Below, piece after piece: positions 37,996 through 47,716 of a stretch of 64,000 nucleotides of DNA. Source of the DNA: Paractinoplanes bogorensis (lineage in GTDB: Bacteria; Actinomycetota; Actinomycetes; Mycobacteriales; Micromonosporaceae). Within the stretch, counting starts at the first letter, position 1. Every line of letters begins with the position of its first letter. Under the pieces are notes generated by a model, which saw only the letters and a program-made list of their open reading frames with translations, did no database searches and was not told the DNA's origin. The stretch is from NCBI RefSeq assembly GCF_018829635.1, contig NZ_JAHKKG010000009.1, forward strand, positions 390,186-454,185, read 5' to 3'. The position numbers and the translations under genes were made by a program.

Positions 37996-40035
37996 GTGTC
38001 AGTGGAGGCCGATGCGATCTCGGACACCCCGCCGGGTGGGCCCGTCCGGCGCGTCCGGCTGCCCAACGACCGGCGGACGCCGGCTGCTGCGCGTGCCCTC
38101 GTGCGCACGGTCCTCGAGGAAGCGGGGCTGGAAAGCCTGCTCAACGAGGCGTTGCTGCTCACCACCGAGCTTTCCACCAATGCGGTGGTCCACGCCAACA
38201 CCGAGCTCGACATCGAGGTTCGCGCCGACGCCACCGGGCTGACCGTGACGGTCACCGACTTCGCGCCGGGCCCGGTCGAGCAGCTGGCGGTCGGCCCGCG
38301 CAACGAGAGCGTCGACATCGGCGAGGTCGCCGAGCGCGGCCGTGGGCTGCTGCTGGTCGACCATTTCGCCAGCCGCTGGGGCACGGTGCACGAGGGTTCC
38401 GGCAAGGGCGTCTGGTTCCGCCTCGAGGGGCGGGCGGCGAGCCCGGCCACGGCCGTGGTGCCGGCGACCGCCGACGCGCCCGATTTCGGGTCGGCCGGGG
38501 TCGGCGCGCTCGCCACGCTGCTGCAGGTCAACCCCGAGCGCAACTCCGAAGAGGGCGTGGCCGAGTTCGCGGCCGATCTGCTGGCCCAGCTCGCCCGGCT
38601 GACCGGGGCGGCCGGCGGGGTGATCCGCCTCGACCGCGGCGACGGCGGCGGGCGCCAGCTGCTGGCCCGTTACGGCCGGGCCCCGCGCGACGACGCCGAC
38701 ACCATCCGGGTGCCGCTCAACGTGCAGAGGCCGTACGCGGGGGAACTGGAACTTGACTCTTCCCCCATCGGCTTCGCTCAGCCGCTGGCCGCGCTGGTCG
38801 CCGAGCGGTTCTCGCTGCACCTCGAGAACGACCGCCTGCGCCGGGCCGACCTGCGCCGCCAGACCTGGCTGACCTTCCTGGCCGAGGCGAGCGAGCTGCT
38901 GGCCCAGTCACTCGACGTCAACCTGACGATGGCGCTGATCCCGCAGCTGGTGGTGCCGCGCCTGGGCCAGTGGTGCGCGGTGCACACCACCGACGCGTGG
39001 GGCCGGCTGCAACTGGCCGCGGCCACCCACACCGACGAGTCGCTGCTGCCCCAGCTGCACGAGACGCTCGAGGAGACCGGTCCCGACTCGATCCTGGCCC
39101 GGCTCGAAGAGGCGTCAAGGCTCGGCACCCAGGTGATGCTGGGCGCGCCGACCGAGGGCTTCGCGGTGCCGCTGGTCGCCCGGGGCACCCGGCTCGGCAC
39201 GCTGGCGGTGGGTCGCCATCACCGCATCCGGCACGACGCCGACGAGGTCAACGTGCTCGAAGACGTGGCCCGGCGCGCCGCCCTGGCGATCGACAACGCC
39301 CGCATCCACGACGAGCGGCACAAGGTCGCCCGCACGCTCCAGGCCTCACTCCTGCCGCCGGCGCTGCCCAAGGTCGAGGGCATCGGGTTCGCCGCCGAAT
39401 ACGTGCCGACCGGCTCCGAGGTCGGCGGCGACTTCTACGACGTGGTGCCCTCGGGCCCCGACAGCTGGATCGTCGTGGTCGGCGACGTGTCGGGCAAGGG
39501 CGTGCAGGCGGCGACCGTGACCGGCCTCGTCCGCGACGTGATCCGCATCCTGGTCGACGATGGCAAGCCGATGGGCGAGATCCTCTGCCGGGTCAACAAG
39601 ACGCTGGTGCAGCGCGGGGGCGGGCGATACTGCACGCTCGCGATGGCCTCGGTGACCCGAGCGCAGGACGGGGTGCTGTCGGTCTGCCTGCACCTGGCCG
39701 GGCACGACCGGGCGGTGCTGGTGCACGCGGACGGCAAGACGTCGTTCGTGGGCGAGGGCGGCACGGCGCTCGGCCTGCTCGAGTCGATCACCTCGCCCGA
39801 CGTCGAGGTGCGGCTGCAGCCGGGCGACTCCCTGATCTTCTACACCGACGGGGTGACCGAGCGTCGCCGCGGGCGGGAGCTTTTCGGTACGGGCCGGCTG
39901 CGCGACGCGGCGGGCCCACTGGCCGGTTATCCGGCCGAGGTGATGGCGGCCCGGCTGCGCTCCACCACGATCAACTTCTCGGTCGAGGAGCCGCGGGACG
40001 ACATCGCGATCCTCGTGCTGCGCAACGACGCCTGA
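37996..40035 (+). CDS. RsbW-like kinase / GAF / PP2C (SpoIIE) phosphatase fusion
   Basis: The 679-residue protein joins an N-terminal HATPase of the RsbW type (about 15-140; LLTTELSTNAVVHANTELDI and GRGLLLVDHFASRWG), a GAF-like central part (about 190-440, with RAALAIDNARIHDERHK at its end) and a PP2C phosphatase (about 448-679; SEVGGDFYDVVPSG, GDVSGKGVQAATVT, FYTDGVTERR). The two ends have opposing roles on a STAS protein: phosphorylation and dephosphorylation. GTG at 37996 follows GGAGAGG. It is divergent from the hybrid kinase gene. Confidence 0.92.
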   Translation: MSVEADAISDTPPGGPVRRVRLPNDRRTPAAARALVRTVLEEAGLESLLNEALLLTTELSTNAVVHANTELDIEVRADATGLTVTVTDFAPGPVEQLAVGPRNESVDIGEVAERGRGLLLVDHFASRWGTVHEGSGKGVWFRLEGRAASPATAVVPATADAPDFGSAGVGALATLLQVNPERNSEEGVAEFAADLLAQLARLTGAAGGVIRLDRGDGGGRQLLARYGRAPRDDADTIRVPLNVQRPYAGELELDSSPIGFAQPLAALVAERFSLHLENDRLRRADLRRQTWLTFLAEASELLAQSLDVNLTMALIPQLVVPRLGQWCAVHTTDAWGRLQLAAATHTDESLLPQLHETLEETGPDSILARLEEASRLGTQVMLGAPTEGFAVPLVARGTRLGTLAVGRHHRIRHDADEVNVLEDVARRAALAIDNARIHDERHKVARTLQASLLPPALPKVEGIGFAAEYVPTGSEVGGDFYDVVPSGPDSWIVVVGDVSGKGVQAATVTGLVRDVIRILVDDGKPMGEILCRVNKTLVQRGGGRYCTLAMASVTRAQDGVLSVCLHLAGHDRAVLVHADGKTSFVGEGGTALGLLESITSPDVEVRLQPGDSLIFYTDGVTERRRGRELFGTGRLRDAAGPLAGYPAEVMAARLRSTTINFSVEEPRDDIAILVLRNDA

Positions 40036-40051
40036 GTCTCACTGTTCACCG

Positions 40052-40082
40052 GGAATCCCGGGCCGGCATCACGCGGGATTCC
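40052..40082 (+). terminator. Terminator-like hairpin after PP2C gene
   Basis: GGAATCCCG (40052-40060) and CGGGATTCC (40074-40082) form perfect 9-bp arms with a 13-base loop, 17 bp after the stop. No T-run follows, so it is a weak or L-shaped terminator at most. Confidence 0.5.
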
Positions 40083-40158
40083 GGGCCAGCTTCACAGGTA
40101 AACCCAAGCCAGCCGATTCGCCCCTTTAAGCCAGATTTTTCGTGGCATGGTGTTTGTC

Positions 40159-40773
40159 ATGGCGAAAACTCAGTACTACACGGCGACGAGCATCGACGGT
40201 TATATCGCCGACGAGAACAACTCGCTGGAGTGGCTCTTCGACGTCGACGGGGGCAACGAGAACCCCTTCGGCGGGTTCTTCGCGGGTGTCGGCGCGTTCG
40301 CCATGGGCGCGACCACCTACGAGTGGGTGCTGAAGAACGACAACGTGCTCGACCAGCCGCAGAACTGGCACGACCTGTACGGCGACATGCCCTGCTGGGT
40401 CTTCGCCAACCGGGAGCTGCCGCTGGTGCCCGACGCCAACGTCTTCATGGTCAGCGGTGACGTGAAGCGGGTGCACGAGGCGATGCTGGTGGCGGCCAAG
40501 GGCAAGAACGTCTGGCTGGTCGGCGGCGGCGACCTGGTGGGCCAGTTCGTCGACCAGGGCCTGCTCGACGAGATCATCCTGGGTATCGCCCCGGTCGTGC
40601 TCGGCGGCGGCGCCCCGCTGCTGCCCCGCCACCTGACCTCGCAGAACCTGGCGCTGACGGGCACGGCCCAGATCGGCCGCTTCGCCTATCTGACCTACGC
40701 CGTCGGCAGCGAGCCCGTCCCCGACCGCCACCCGGCCGCCGCGGGCAGCCGTTACGCCGTCCTGCACAGCTGA
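40159..40773 (+). CDS. Dihydrofolate reductase-like (RibD C-terminal) family protein
   Basis: The 204-residue protein has the RibD-C/DHFR fold: TATSIDGYIADENNSLEWLF at the start, GAFAMGATTYEWVL, and VWLVGGGDLVGQFVDQGLLD with the NADPH-binding GGG. These stand-alone proteins are NADPH-dependent reductases of unknown substrate. ATG at 40159 gives the family's N-terminus; ATG at 40147 is in frame. There is no clear ribosome-binding site for either. Confidence 0.85.
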   Translation: MAKTQYYTATSIDGYIADENNSLEWLFDVDGGNENPFGGFFAGVGAFAMGATTYEWVLKNDNVLDQPQNWHDLYGDMPCWVFANRELPLVPDANVFMVSGDVKRVHEAMLVAAKGKNVWLVGGGDLVGQFVDQGLLDEIILGIAPVVLGGGAPLLPRHLTSQNLALTGTAQIGRFAYLTYAVGSEPVPDRHPAAAGSRYAVLHS

Positions 40774-40789
40774 GCCACCGCAGCGCGCG

Positions 40790-41215
40790 CGTAAAGCGGC
40801 AGCCCCGCGTACCAGCAGCCCCGCGAACCGGCAGCCTCGCGTACGAGCAGCCCCGCGAACCAGCAGCCCCGCGAACCGGCAGGCTCGCACGTCCGCGGGC
40901 TCGAGCGGCACCACCGGACCGGCGGCCTACGGCACGCTGCTCGAACGGGTCGCCCGGGTCGAACCGGCAGCACCGCGAACCGGCAGCCCCGCGAACCGCG
41001 CAGGCTCGCACGTCCGCGGGCTCGCGTACCGGCAAGCTCGCGCGTCCGCGGGCTAGCACGTCCGCAAGCTCGCGAACCGGCAAGCTCGCGAACCGGCAAG
41101 CTCGCGAACCGGCAAGCTCGCGAACCGGCAAGCTCGCGAACCGGCAAGCTCGCGCGTCCGCGGGCTCGCACATCCGCGGGCTCGCGAACCGGCAAGCTCG
41201 CACATCGGCGGGCTC
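40790..41215. repeat. 16-bp minisatellite array
   Basis: Five perfect tandem copies of AAGCTCGCGAACCGGC fill 41066-41145, and degenerate copies of the same 16-bp phase stretch from about 40790 to 41215. Two unit versions alternate, GCTCGCGAACCGGCAA and GCTCGCGCGTCCGCGG. Sixteen is not a multiple of three, so every frame gives the same peptide repeat, and open frames here are artefacts. No gene is seen between 40774 and 41230. Confidence 0.85.
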
Positions 41216-41230
41216 GGCGCACCGCGCCCG

Positions 41231-42361
41231 TCAGAACAGGTCGCGCTGGCCGGCCATCTCGACCTCGTGGGCGACCTCGGGCGGGGCCGCGACGACCACC
41301 GCGCGCCCGTTGCGAGCCAGCAGCACGTGCCGGACGCTCTCGACGATCGCGGTGATGCGGTCGGGCGGCAGCGTGCCCGGCAGCACCGCGTGGACCGTGC
41401 CCAGCCCGGCCGAGCCACGCACCGGCACCGCACCACCGGCCGCGTCGCCCAGCGAGTAGATGGCGGACGGCAGGTCGGCGACCGACATCGAGAGCCGCAA
41501 GGCGACGTCGTCGCGGCGGAACGGATAGACGCCCCACCACGGCGGCGCGATCGGCGTGACCACGGCCCCGGCACCCCAGGCGCCCGCGAGCCGCTCGGCC
41601 TGCTCGACCGCCGACGCCTCGGCCCCCTCGAACAGCACCGCCAGCGTGCCGCCCTGACCGCCGGCGGGCAGGTCGGCCTCGATCGCGCTGGGCTCGAAGT
41701 CGTCGGCCGTCTCGATCAGTTTGCCCAGTTGCAGCGGGGTCGGGAGGGCGACGCCGACCCAGCGCCGGGCCGGCGGCAGCGGCTCGAGCCGCAGAGTGGC
41801 CGCCGTGATCACGCCGTCGATCTCGGCCAGCCCGGGCCGGCCGTCCTCCCCGTCGGACGAGGCCGCCTGACCGGTGCGGTCGATGTAGGCGACGCTCTGC
41901 ACGTATTCGGCCGGGGTGCCGAACCGGTAGCGCAGCGGCCCCGACTCATTGACCGCGAGCATGCCGCCGACCGTGGCCGTGCGGGACGGCGGATCGACCG
42001 GGAGGCGCTGACCCTGCAGAGCGAGCGCGGCCTGCAGAGCGTGAACGGGAGTGCCGGTCGCCACCTCGGCCGTGGCGCGCTCGACGTCGTGATTCCACAT
42101 GCCGCTGAGCCGCCCGGTGTCGACCACCACGTCGACGCCCGGCCGCGGCGTACCCCAATCGATCTTGGAACCGCTGCCCCGGGCCAGAGCGCTGAGGCCC
42201 CGATCGGCGACGAGGCTCAGGATGTCGGAGACCGCATGCGCGGTGGCCGGCACCGCGACGTGACCCACGCGCCGGCCGCCGACCGTGTCGACAGTGCGGG
42301 CGACGCGCGCGTAGTCGGGCCCGCAGATGTCCACAAGCGCATCGAGAACTGGTTCGTTCAC
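41231..42361 (-). CDS. FAD-binding oxidoreductase, GlcE-like
   Basis: The product is a PCMH-type FAD-binding flavoprotein of 376 residues from GTG at 42361. The N-terminal half has the FAD-binding domain (HVAVPATAHAVSDILSLVAD, LSALARGSGSKIDWG, PSRTATVGGMLAVNESGPLR). The order resembles GlcE, the short glycolate oxidase subunit. No GlcD or GlcF neighbour is seen, so the substrate is unknown. GTG at 42361 follows GGAG; longer starts at 42436 or 42427 would overlap a LexA-like box. The 3' end stops 16 bp before the minisatellite. Confidence 0.82.
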   Translation of the reverse strand: MNEPVLDALVDICGPDYARVARTVDTVGGRRVGHVAVPATAHAVSDILSLVADRGLSALARGSGSKIDWGTPRPGVDVVVDTGRLSGMWNHDVERATAEVATGTPVHALQAALALQGQRLPVDPPSRTATVGGMLAVNESGPLRYRFGTPAEYVQSVAYIDRTGQAASSDGEDGRPGLAEIDGVITAATLRLEPLPPARRWVGVALPTPLQLGKLIETADDFEPSAIEADLPAGGQGGTLAVLFEGAEASAVEQAERLAGAWGAGAVVTPIAPPWWGVYPFRRDDVALRLSMSVADLPSAIYSLGDAAGGAVPVRGSAGLGTVHAVLPGTLPPDRITAIVESVRHVLLARNGRAVVVAAPPEVAHEVEMAGQRDLF

Positions 42362-42428
42362 GTCCCGTTTCTCCACGTCCCTCGACGGCGGTAGATCGAA
42401 CGATCCGAAGATCGTCCACTCTGGCATA

Positions 42429-42444
42429 TCGTACACCTGTTCGA
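42429..42444. promoter_or_regulatory. LexA-box-like site (one mismatch) in divergent promoter
   Basis: TCGTACACCTGTTCGA differs from the actinobacterial SOS box TCGAAC-N4-GTTCGA at one position. It lies 68 bp from the flavoprotein start (minus strand) and 67 bp from the oligopeptidase start (plus strand), so it could affect either. A chance match is possible with one mismatch. Confidence 0.45.
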
Positions 42445-42510
42445 ACGAGCGCGGTCAGCAGGCGCAAGAAGTGCAGAAGTCGCGGATTTCGGACCGGTAA
42501 CCTGGGGCGC

Positions 42511-44595
42511 GTGACAATCCAGACTCCCGACGGCCCGCCCTCGGCCCGCCAGGTGCCCAGCGAGCGCACCTTCCACGGCGACACCGTCACCGACGAATAC
42601 GCGTGGCTGGCCGACAAGGAGGATCCGCAGACCCGCGCCTATCTCGAGGCCGAGAATGCGTGGTCCGAGCAGGCGACGGCCCATCTGGCCGGGCTCCGCG
42701 AGACGATCTTCGACGAGATCAAGGGCCGCACGCTCGAGACCGACCTCAGCGTGCCCGCGCGTAAGGGCGCCTACTGGTATTACACGCGCACGGTCGAGGG
42801 CCAGCAGTACGGCATCCAGTGCCGCGTCCCCGTGCGTCCGGGTGAGACCGACCCGCCGTCGGCCGGCGACAACCCCGACGAGCAGGTGCTGCTCGACGGC
42901 AACGAGCTGGCCGAGGGCCACGAGTTCTTCGCGCTGGGCACCTACGACGTCAGCATCGACGGCAACTGGCTGGCCTACTCGACCGACTTCTCCGGCGACG
43001 AGCGGTTCACCCTGCGCATCAAAGACCTGCGCACCGGCGAGCTGCTGCCCGACGAGATCCCCGACACCTTCTACGACTCGGCCTGGTCGGCCGACGCCGG
43101 CTCGCTGTTCTACACGACGGTCGACGAGGCCTGGCGGCCGCACCGAATCTGGCGGCACACGATCGGCCGCCCGTCGAGCGACGACGTGGTCGTCTACGAA
43201 GAGGCCGACGCGCGCTTCTGGGTCGGCGTCGAGCTGACCCGCAGCGACAAGTTCATCGTGATCAGCTCGGGCAGCAAGATCACGTCAGAGGTCCGGGTCC
43301 TCCCGGCCGACGCCCCCGAGTCCGAGCCGGCCCTGATCGCGCCGCGCGTGCAGGGCGTCGAATATTCGATCGACCACCACGGCCACCGCTTCCTCATCCT
43401 GCACAACCGGGACGCTGAAGACTTCGCCCTGTCCTGGACGTCGGCCGACGCCCCCGGCGACTGGGTCGATCTGATCCCGCACGAGCCCGGCACCCGCCTC
43501 GAGTCGGTCGACGCGTTCGCCCGGCACATCGTGATCTCGCAGCGGCGTGACGGCCTGACCGGGCTGCGGGTGATGACCGACGGCAGCACCGACTCGTACG
43601 AGATGGAATTCCCCGAGCCGCTCTACACGGTCGGCCTGGGCGGCAACCCGGAGTACGACACGTCGACCGTCCGCATCGGCTACACCTCGATGGTCACGCC
43701 CGGCTCGGTCTTCGACGTCGACCTGAACACCCGCACGATGGTGCTGCGCAAGCAGAAGCCGGTGCTGGGTGGCTACCGGCCGGAAGACTATGAGCAGTTC
43801 CGTGAGTGGGCCACGGCGCCCGACGGCACCCGGGTGCCGATCTCGATCGTCGCGCGCACGGGCGTCCACGAGGGCGGGCCGGCGCCGATGGTGCTCTACG
43901 GCTACGGGTCGTACGAAGTCAGCACCGACCCGTACTTCTCGATCGCCCGCCTGTCGCTGCTCGACCGCGGGGTCGTCTTCGCCATCGCGCACATCCGCGG
44001 CGGCGGCGAGATGGGCCGCCGCTGGTACGAGCAGGGCAAGATCCTGACCAAGCGCAACACGTTCACCGACTTCGTGGCGTGCGCGCAGGCCCTCAGCCGC
44101 GGCGGCTGGACGTCGCCCGGGCAGCTCGTCGCCCGCGGCGGCTCGGCCGGCGGCCTGCTGATGGGCGCGGTCGCCAACCTGGCCCCCGAAGAGTTCGCCG
44201 GCATCCTGGCCGAGGTGCCCTTCGTCGACCCGGTGACGAGCATCCTCGACCCGTCGCTCCCGCTCACCGTCACCGAGTGGGAGGAGTGGGGCAACCCGAT
44301 CGAATCGGCCGACGTTTATGCCTATATGAAGTCGTACAGCCCGTACGAGAATGTCGCGAAGCTGAAATACCCGCGAATGCTGGTGATGGCCGGGCTGAAC
44401 GACACGCGCGTGCTCTACCACGAGCCGGCCAAGTGGGTGGCCCGGCTGCGCGCGGTCGCCCCCGACGGCGACTACCTGCTCAAGACCGAGATGGGCGCCG
44501 GCCACTCCGGACCGAGTGGCCGCTACGACGCCTGGCGCGAAGAGGCTTTCGTGCTGGCCTGGACCCTCGACGTGCTGGGCCTGACCGGCAAATAG
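42511..44595 (+). CDS. ptrB: S9 family oligopeptidase B
   Basis: The 694-residue protein has an N-terminal seven-bladed propeller domain (to about 410) and a C-terminal alpha/beta hydrolase with the catalytic triad Ser545 (GGSAGGLL), Asp631 (GLNDTRVLYHEP) and His665 (GAGHSGPSGRYD). TEWEEWGNP and the GGGEMGRRWYEQG motifs are those of oligopeptidase B, which cuts small peptides after basic residues. Start is GTG at 42511. It is cytoplasmic, with no signal peptide. Confidence 0.92.
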   Translation: MTIQTPDGPPSARQVPSERTFHGDTVTDEYAWLADKEDPQTRAYLEAENAWSEQATAHLAGLRETIFDEIKGRTLETDLSVPARKGAYWYYTRTVEGQQYGIQCRVPVRPGETDPPSAGDNPDEQVLLDGNELAEGHEFFALGTYDVSIDGNWLAYSTDFSGDERFTLRIKDLRTGELLPDEIPDTFYDSAWSADAGSLFYTTVDEAWRPHRIWRHTIGRPSSDDVVVYEEADARFWVGVELTRSDKFIVISSGSKITSEVRVLPADAPESEPALIAPRVQGVEYSIDHHGHRFLILHNRDAEDFALSWTSADAPGDWVDLIPHEPGTRLESVDAFARHIVISQRRDGLTGLRVMTDGSTDSYEMEFPEPLYTVGLGGNPEYDTSTVRIGYTSMVTPGSVFDVDLNTRTMVLRKQKPVLGGYRPEDYEQFREWATAPDGTRVPISIVARTGVHEGGPAPMVLYGYGSYEVSTDPYFSIARLSLLDRGVVFAIAHIRGGGEMGRRWYEQGKILTKRNTFTDFVACAQALSRGGWTSPGQLVARGGSAGGLLMGAVANLAPEEFAGILAEVPFVDPVTSILDPSLPLTVTEWEEWGNPIESADVYAYMKSYSPYENVAKLKYPRMLVMAGLNDTRVLYHEPAKWVARLRAVAPDGDYLLKTEMGAGHSGPSGRYDAWREEAFVLAWTLDVLGLTGK

Positions 44596-44681
44596 CAGAG
44601 CCCCCGCGGCGACCGCGACATCACTGTTGAAACGGCGACGGTGAATGTCTACGATGCGGTCGATCACAACGGGGGCCATAG

Positions 44682-47600
44682 ATGTACACAACTTCCCGCC
44701 GCGCCGTCGCGGCGGTCATTTCCGGTCTCTTTCTCTCGGTCGGCGCCTCGGTCACTCCAGCCGAGGCGGCCACCGCACCGAGCGAAGTCAAGGTCATTCC
44801 GGCCGACCGGTCGCCGGTGATACTCGCCCAGCGGCTGGTCTTCGCCGGCGAGACCGGCGTGCTGCACCAGCACACGGCCACCTCGCCGTGGCTGTGGACG
44901 CCGTACGCGACCGGCCGCACCACCATCGTCGAGGGCATCACCGGCGTCTCCTCGTCGGCCGTCATCCCGGCCGGCGGCGACACTGTGGAGTTCACGACCG
45001 CGGTGCCCGGCCACGACTTCTCGGTGACCACCCGGGCCGCGCTCGACCTGAGCACGATGACCTGGCGGCAGCACAGCCTGCCGGGCAGCGGCTACGTCAC
45101 CCGCCTGCTGGGCGACTTCCGCGTCGTCCTGCGCAACACCTCCACCCCGGTGCGCGAGGTGTGGTCGCTCGGCGCCGACGGCAGCCACGAGGCCACGCCG
45201 ATCACCGGGGTGCCCGAGGACACGTCGGCCATTTCCGTACGGGCCGGGGACGCCGACGCCGCCGTACTGTCGCTGACCGGCCCCACCGATGACCGGCTGG
45301 GCCTGCTCGACCTGCGCACCGGCCGGGTCGAGCTGCTGGCCGGGACCGACGGGACGGGCACGGCCCGGCTGAGTTCGGACCGGATCGGCATCTTCCTCGG
45401 CGCCACGGTCCGCACCTGGTCGCGGTCGGCCGTGCTCGCCGGCCGGAACCCGGAGCCCACCGTGCTCACGCTGCCGTCGACGCCGTCCACAGTGTCGGTC
45501 GGGCTCGCCGGCGACGACGTCATCGTCGCGCCCTCGGTGAGCATGACGGGCCGGGCTCCGGTGCTGCGCTACTCGCCCGGCGGCGGGCAGCCCACGCCGG
45601 TGGTCCCGCTCGGCGACTTCTGGACGGCTCAGGGCCCCGACGGTGTGCTGCTGACCGGCGGCGACGGCGCGGGCACGTGGTCGATCCGCCAGGCCACGGA
45701 GGGCGGCCAGTCGGTCGTGACGTCGCTCGACCGGCCCGCCAGCACCCTCGGGGTCACGCTGCTGGCGGGCCGCCTGCGGCACCTCCAGGCCTACCCGGCC
45801 TCGGGCGAGACGAACAACCCGGAAAGCCGGGTTTTCACCCACTCCGTCACCGGCCCGGCCGAGCCGACTCCCGACACCGGCGCCCTGCCCGCCAATCTGC
45901 TCCCATGCCAGACCGGTGCCGCCTGTGCCCGCACGGTGGACGGCTATCAAACCGGCACCGTCTACCTGGCCGGCGACGACGGCTCCATCACCGTCCGTTC
46001 CCTGCCCAACGGCGGCAGCCTGGAAAACCTGCCATCGGCGGGCGGTTCGATCGCCGACGTGTCCTCGTCGTGGATTCTGGTCAACGGCACCAGCCCGGCC
46101 AAGCTCTACATCGTCGGCATCGGCAACACGCCGACCATCACCCGCCCGGCCACCGGTGCCGCCCTGGTCGGCAACATCATGTGGAGCGCCAACCGGGCTG
46201 GTTTTCTGCGGGCGGAAGACTTGAGCAAGGGGACCGTCGGTCTCGAGGTGCCGACCGGATCGAACTGCACGGCCACCGAGGTGCAGGCCACCGCGCGGCA
46301 CCTCTACTGGGCCTGCGGCGCGAGCGGCCCGGCCGGCGTCTACGACAAGGTGCGCAAACTCAACATCGCGGTGCCGCCCGCGCAGTATCTGCTCGGCGAC
46401 AACTACGTCGTACGGCATGACGCCACCGGCGCACTGATCCGCCACGACCTCACCGATGGCGTGCTCGGCGCAGCCACCACCATGGCCACCTTCCCGCGCG
46501 GGAGCCTGGCCGACGACCGCCACATCACGTGGGCCGTCGACAAGCTCGGCGGCGACGTGGCCTGGGTCGACGAGTCGGACGACGTGCACATCGTCGACCC
46601 GGGCGTCACCCCGTCCCCGCCGGCCGCCACGGCCACCCGGATCCAGGAATCGCTCTACTACGGCGACGGGATCGGCTGGTCGGGCTCGATGGACCTGAAC
46701 CAGCCGGTCGACTCCTCCACGACGACGATCACCGAAGTCCGTACGGGACAGGTCGTCGCCACCACCGACAACGGTTTCAGCCGCAGTGCGGTCTACGCCA
46801 GCTGGAACGGTCTGGTCGGCGGCAAGCGGGTGACCAGCGGGACCTACCGGGTGAGCGTGACCGGCACCGCGGGTGGAGTCACCGCGACCCTCGGCTCGGG
46901 CACGTTCTGGGTCATGTGCGGCGTCACCCGATTGCACTCCCCCGAGTGCCACGGCGCTCCGGCCGTGCTCGGCACACTGGACACGCCAACCAGGCTGGAG
47001 GGCCACTGGCTGATCTCGCAGCCGTCGAAGACGACGCTGTGGGATCAGGGCTCGACCGAGGACTGGACCGGCGCCACGGCGATCGTGCCGTACGGCGACA
47101 TCACCCAGGACTTCATGAACGACCTGCTGGTCCGCCGCTCGGACGGCACGATGCGGTCCTATCGCGGCATCGGTCAGTCGCACTACGGCACCAGCACGGC
47201 CGTGCTGGTGCCGGGCAACTGGAACCCGTACAACGTCCTGATCCACACCGGCGACGTCACCGGTGACGGACTGGCCGACCTGATCGCCCGCAACCGCGAG
47301 ACCGGCGTGCTGTCCATCTTCCCGGGCGACGGGAAGGGCGGCTTCTCCGCGGCCCGGACGATCGCGGGCGGCTACCTGGGCTACAGCCGCTTCGTGGGCT
47401 CCGGCGACATCAACGGCGACGGCAAGGCCGACCTGATGATGCAGTACGACCCCACCAGCACGATGTACGCCAAGTACGGCAACGGCGACGGCACGTTCCA
47501 GGACAGGGTGGTCGTCGGCACCGGCTGGCTCGGCTACAACGTCGTCCTGGGCGCGGGCGACCTGAACGAGGACGGCAAGAACGACCTGATCATGCGCGAC

Positions 47601-47702
47601 ACCGCCGGCAACCTCTATCGGCGGCTCGGCACCGGCGCGGGCACGTTCGGCGACCGTCAGCTCATCGGCTCCGGCTACCAGAAGTACGCCGGTCTCTACT
47701 GA
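44682..47702 (+). CDS. Large secreted FG-GAP repeat protein, copy 1
   Basis: The 1006-residue protein has a signal peptide ending near PAEAATAP, a beta-rich N-terminal region (about 40-640) with no known match, a FlgD-like Ig domain (about 653-745; SWNGLVGGKRVTSGTYRVSV) and C-terminal FG-GAP/VCBS repeats (about 800-1006) with Ca-binding D-x-N-x-D-G-x-x-D loops such as GSGDINGDGKADLMM. The repeats form a propeller in known proteins. Function is unknown; it is probably surface or secreted. A close paralogue starts 14 bp later. Confidence 0.85.
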   Translation: MYTTSRRAVAAVISGLFLSVGASVTPAEAATAPSEVKVIPADRSPVILAQRLVFAGETGVLHQHTATSPWLWTPYATGRTTIVEGITGVSSSAVIPAGGDTVEFTTAVPGHDFSVTTRAALDLSTMTWRQHSLPGSGYVTRLLGDFRVVLRNTSTPVREVWSLGADGSHEATPITGVPEDTSAISVRAGDADAAVLSLTGPTDDRLGLLDLRTGRVELLAGTDGTGTARLSSDRIGIFLGATVRTWSRSAVLAGRNPEPTVLTLPSTPSTVSVGLAGDDVIVAPSVSMTGRAPVLRYSPGGGQPTPVVPLGDFWTAQGPDGVLLTGGDGAGTWSIRQATEGGQSVVTSLDRPASTLGVTLLAGRLRHLQAYPASGETNNPESRVFTHSVTGPAEPTPDTGALPANLLPCQTGAACARTVDGYQTGTVYLAGDDGSITVRSLPNGGSLENLPSAGGSIADVSSSWILVNGTSPAKLYIVGIGNTPTITRPATGAALVGNIMWSANRAGFLRAEDLSKGTVGLEVPTGSNCTATEVQATARHLYWACGASGPAGVYDKVRKLNIAVPPAQYLLGDNYVVRHDATGALIRHDLTDGVLGAATTMATFPRGSLADDRHITWAVDKLGGDVAWVDESDDVHIVDPGVTPSPPAATATRIQESLYYGDGIGWSGSMDLNQPVDSSTTTITEVRTGQVVATTDNGFSRSAVYASWNGLVGGKRVTSGTYRVSVTGTAGGVTATLGSGTFWVMCGVTRLHSPECHGAPAVLGTLDTPTRLEGHWLISQPSKTTLWDQGSTEDWTGATAIVPYGDITQDFMNDLLVRRSDGTMRSYRGIGQSHYGTSTAVLVPGNWNPYNVLIHTGDVTGDGLADLIARNRETGVLSIFPGDGKGGFSAARTIAGGYLGYSRFVGSGDINGDGKADLMMQYDPTSTMYAKYGNGDGTFQDRVVVGTGWLGYNVVLGAGDLNEDGKNDLIMRDTAGNLYRRLGTGAGTFGDRQLIGSGYQKYAGLY

Positions 47703-47716
47703 CCACGGGGAGAGAA

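Noticed and set aside
40790..41215. CRISPR array
   Set aside because: Units are 16 bp and directly adjacent with no unique spacers, and no cas genes lie nearby.
40752..41540. Open frame with 16-residue repeats over the minisatellite
   Set aside because: The same repeat peptide arises in all frames because the unit is 16 bp, and the frame enters the real flavoprotein gene out of phase.
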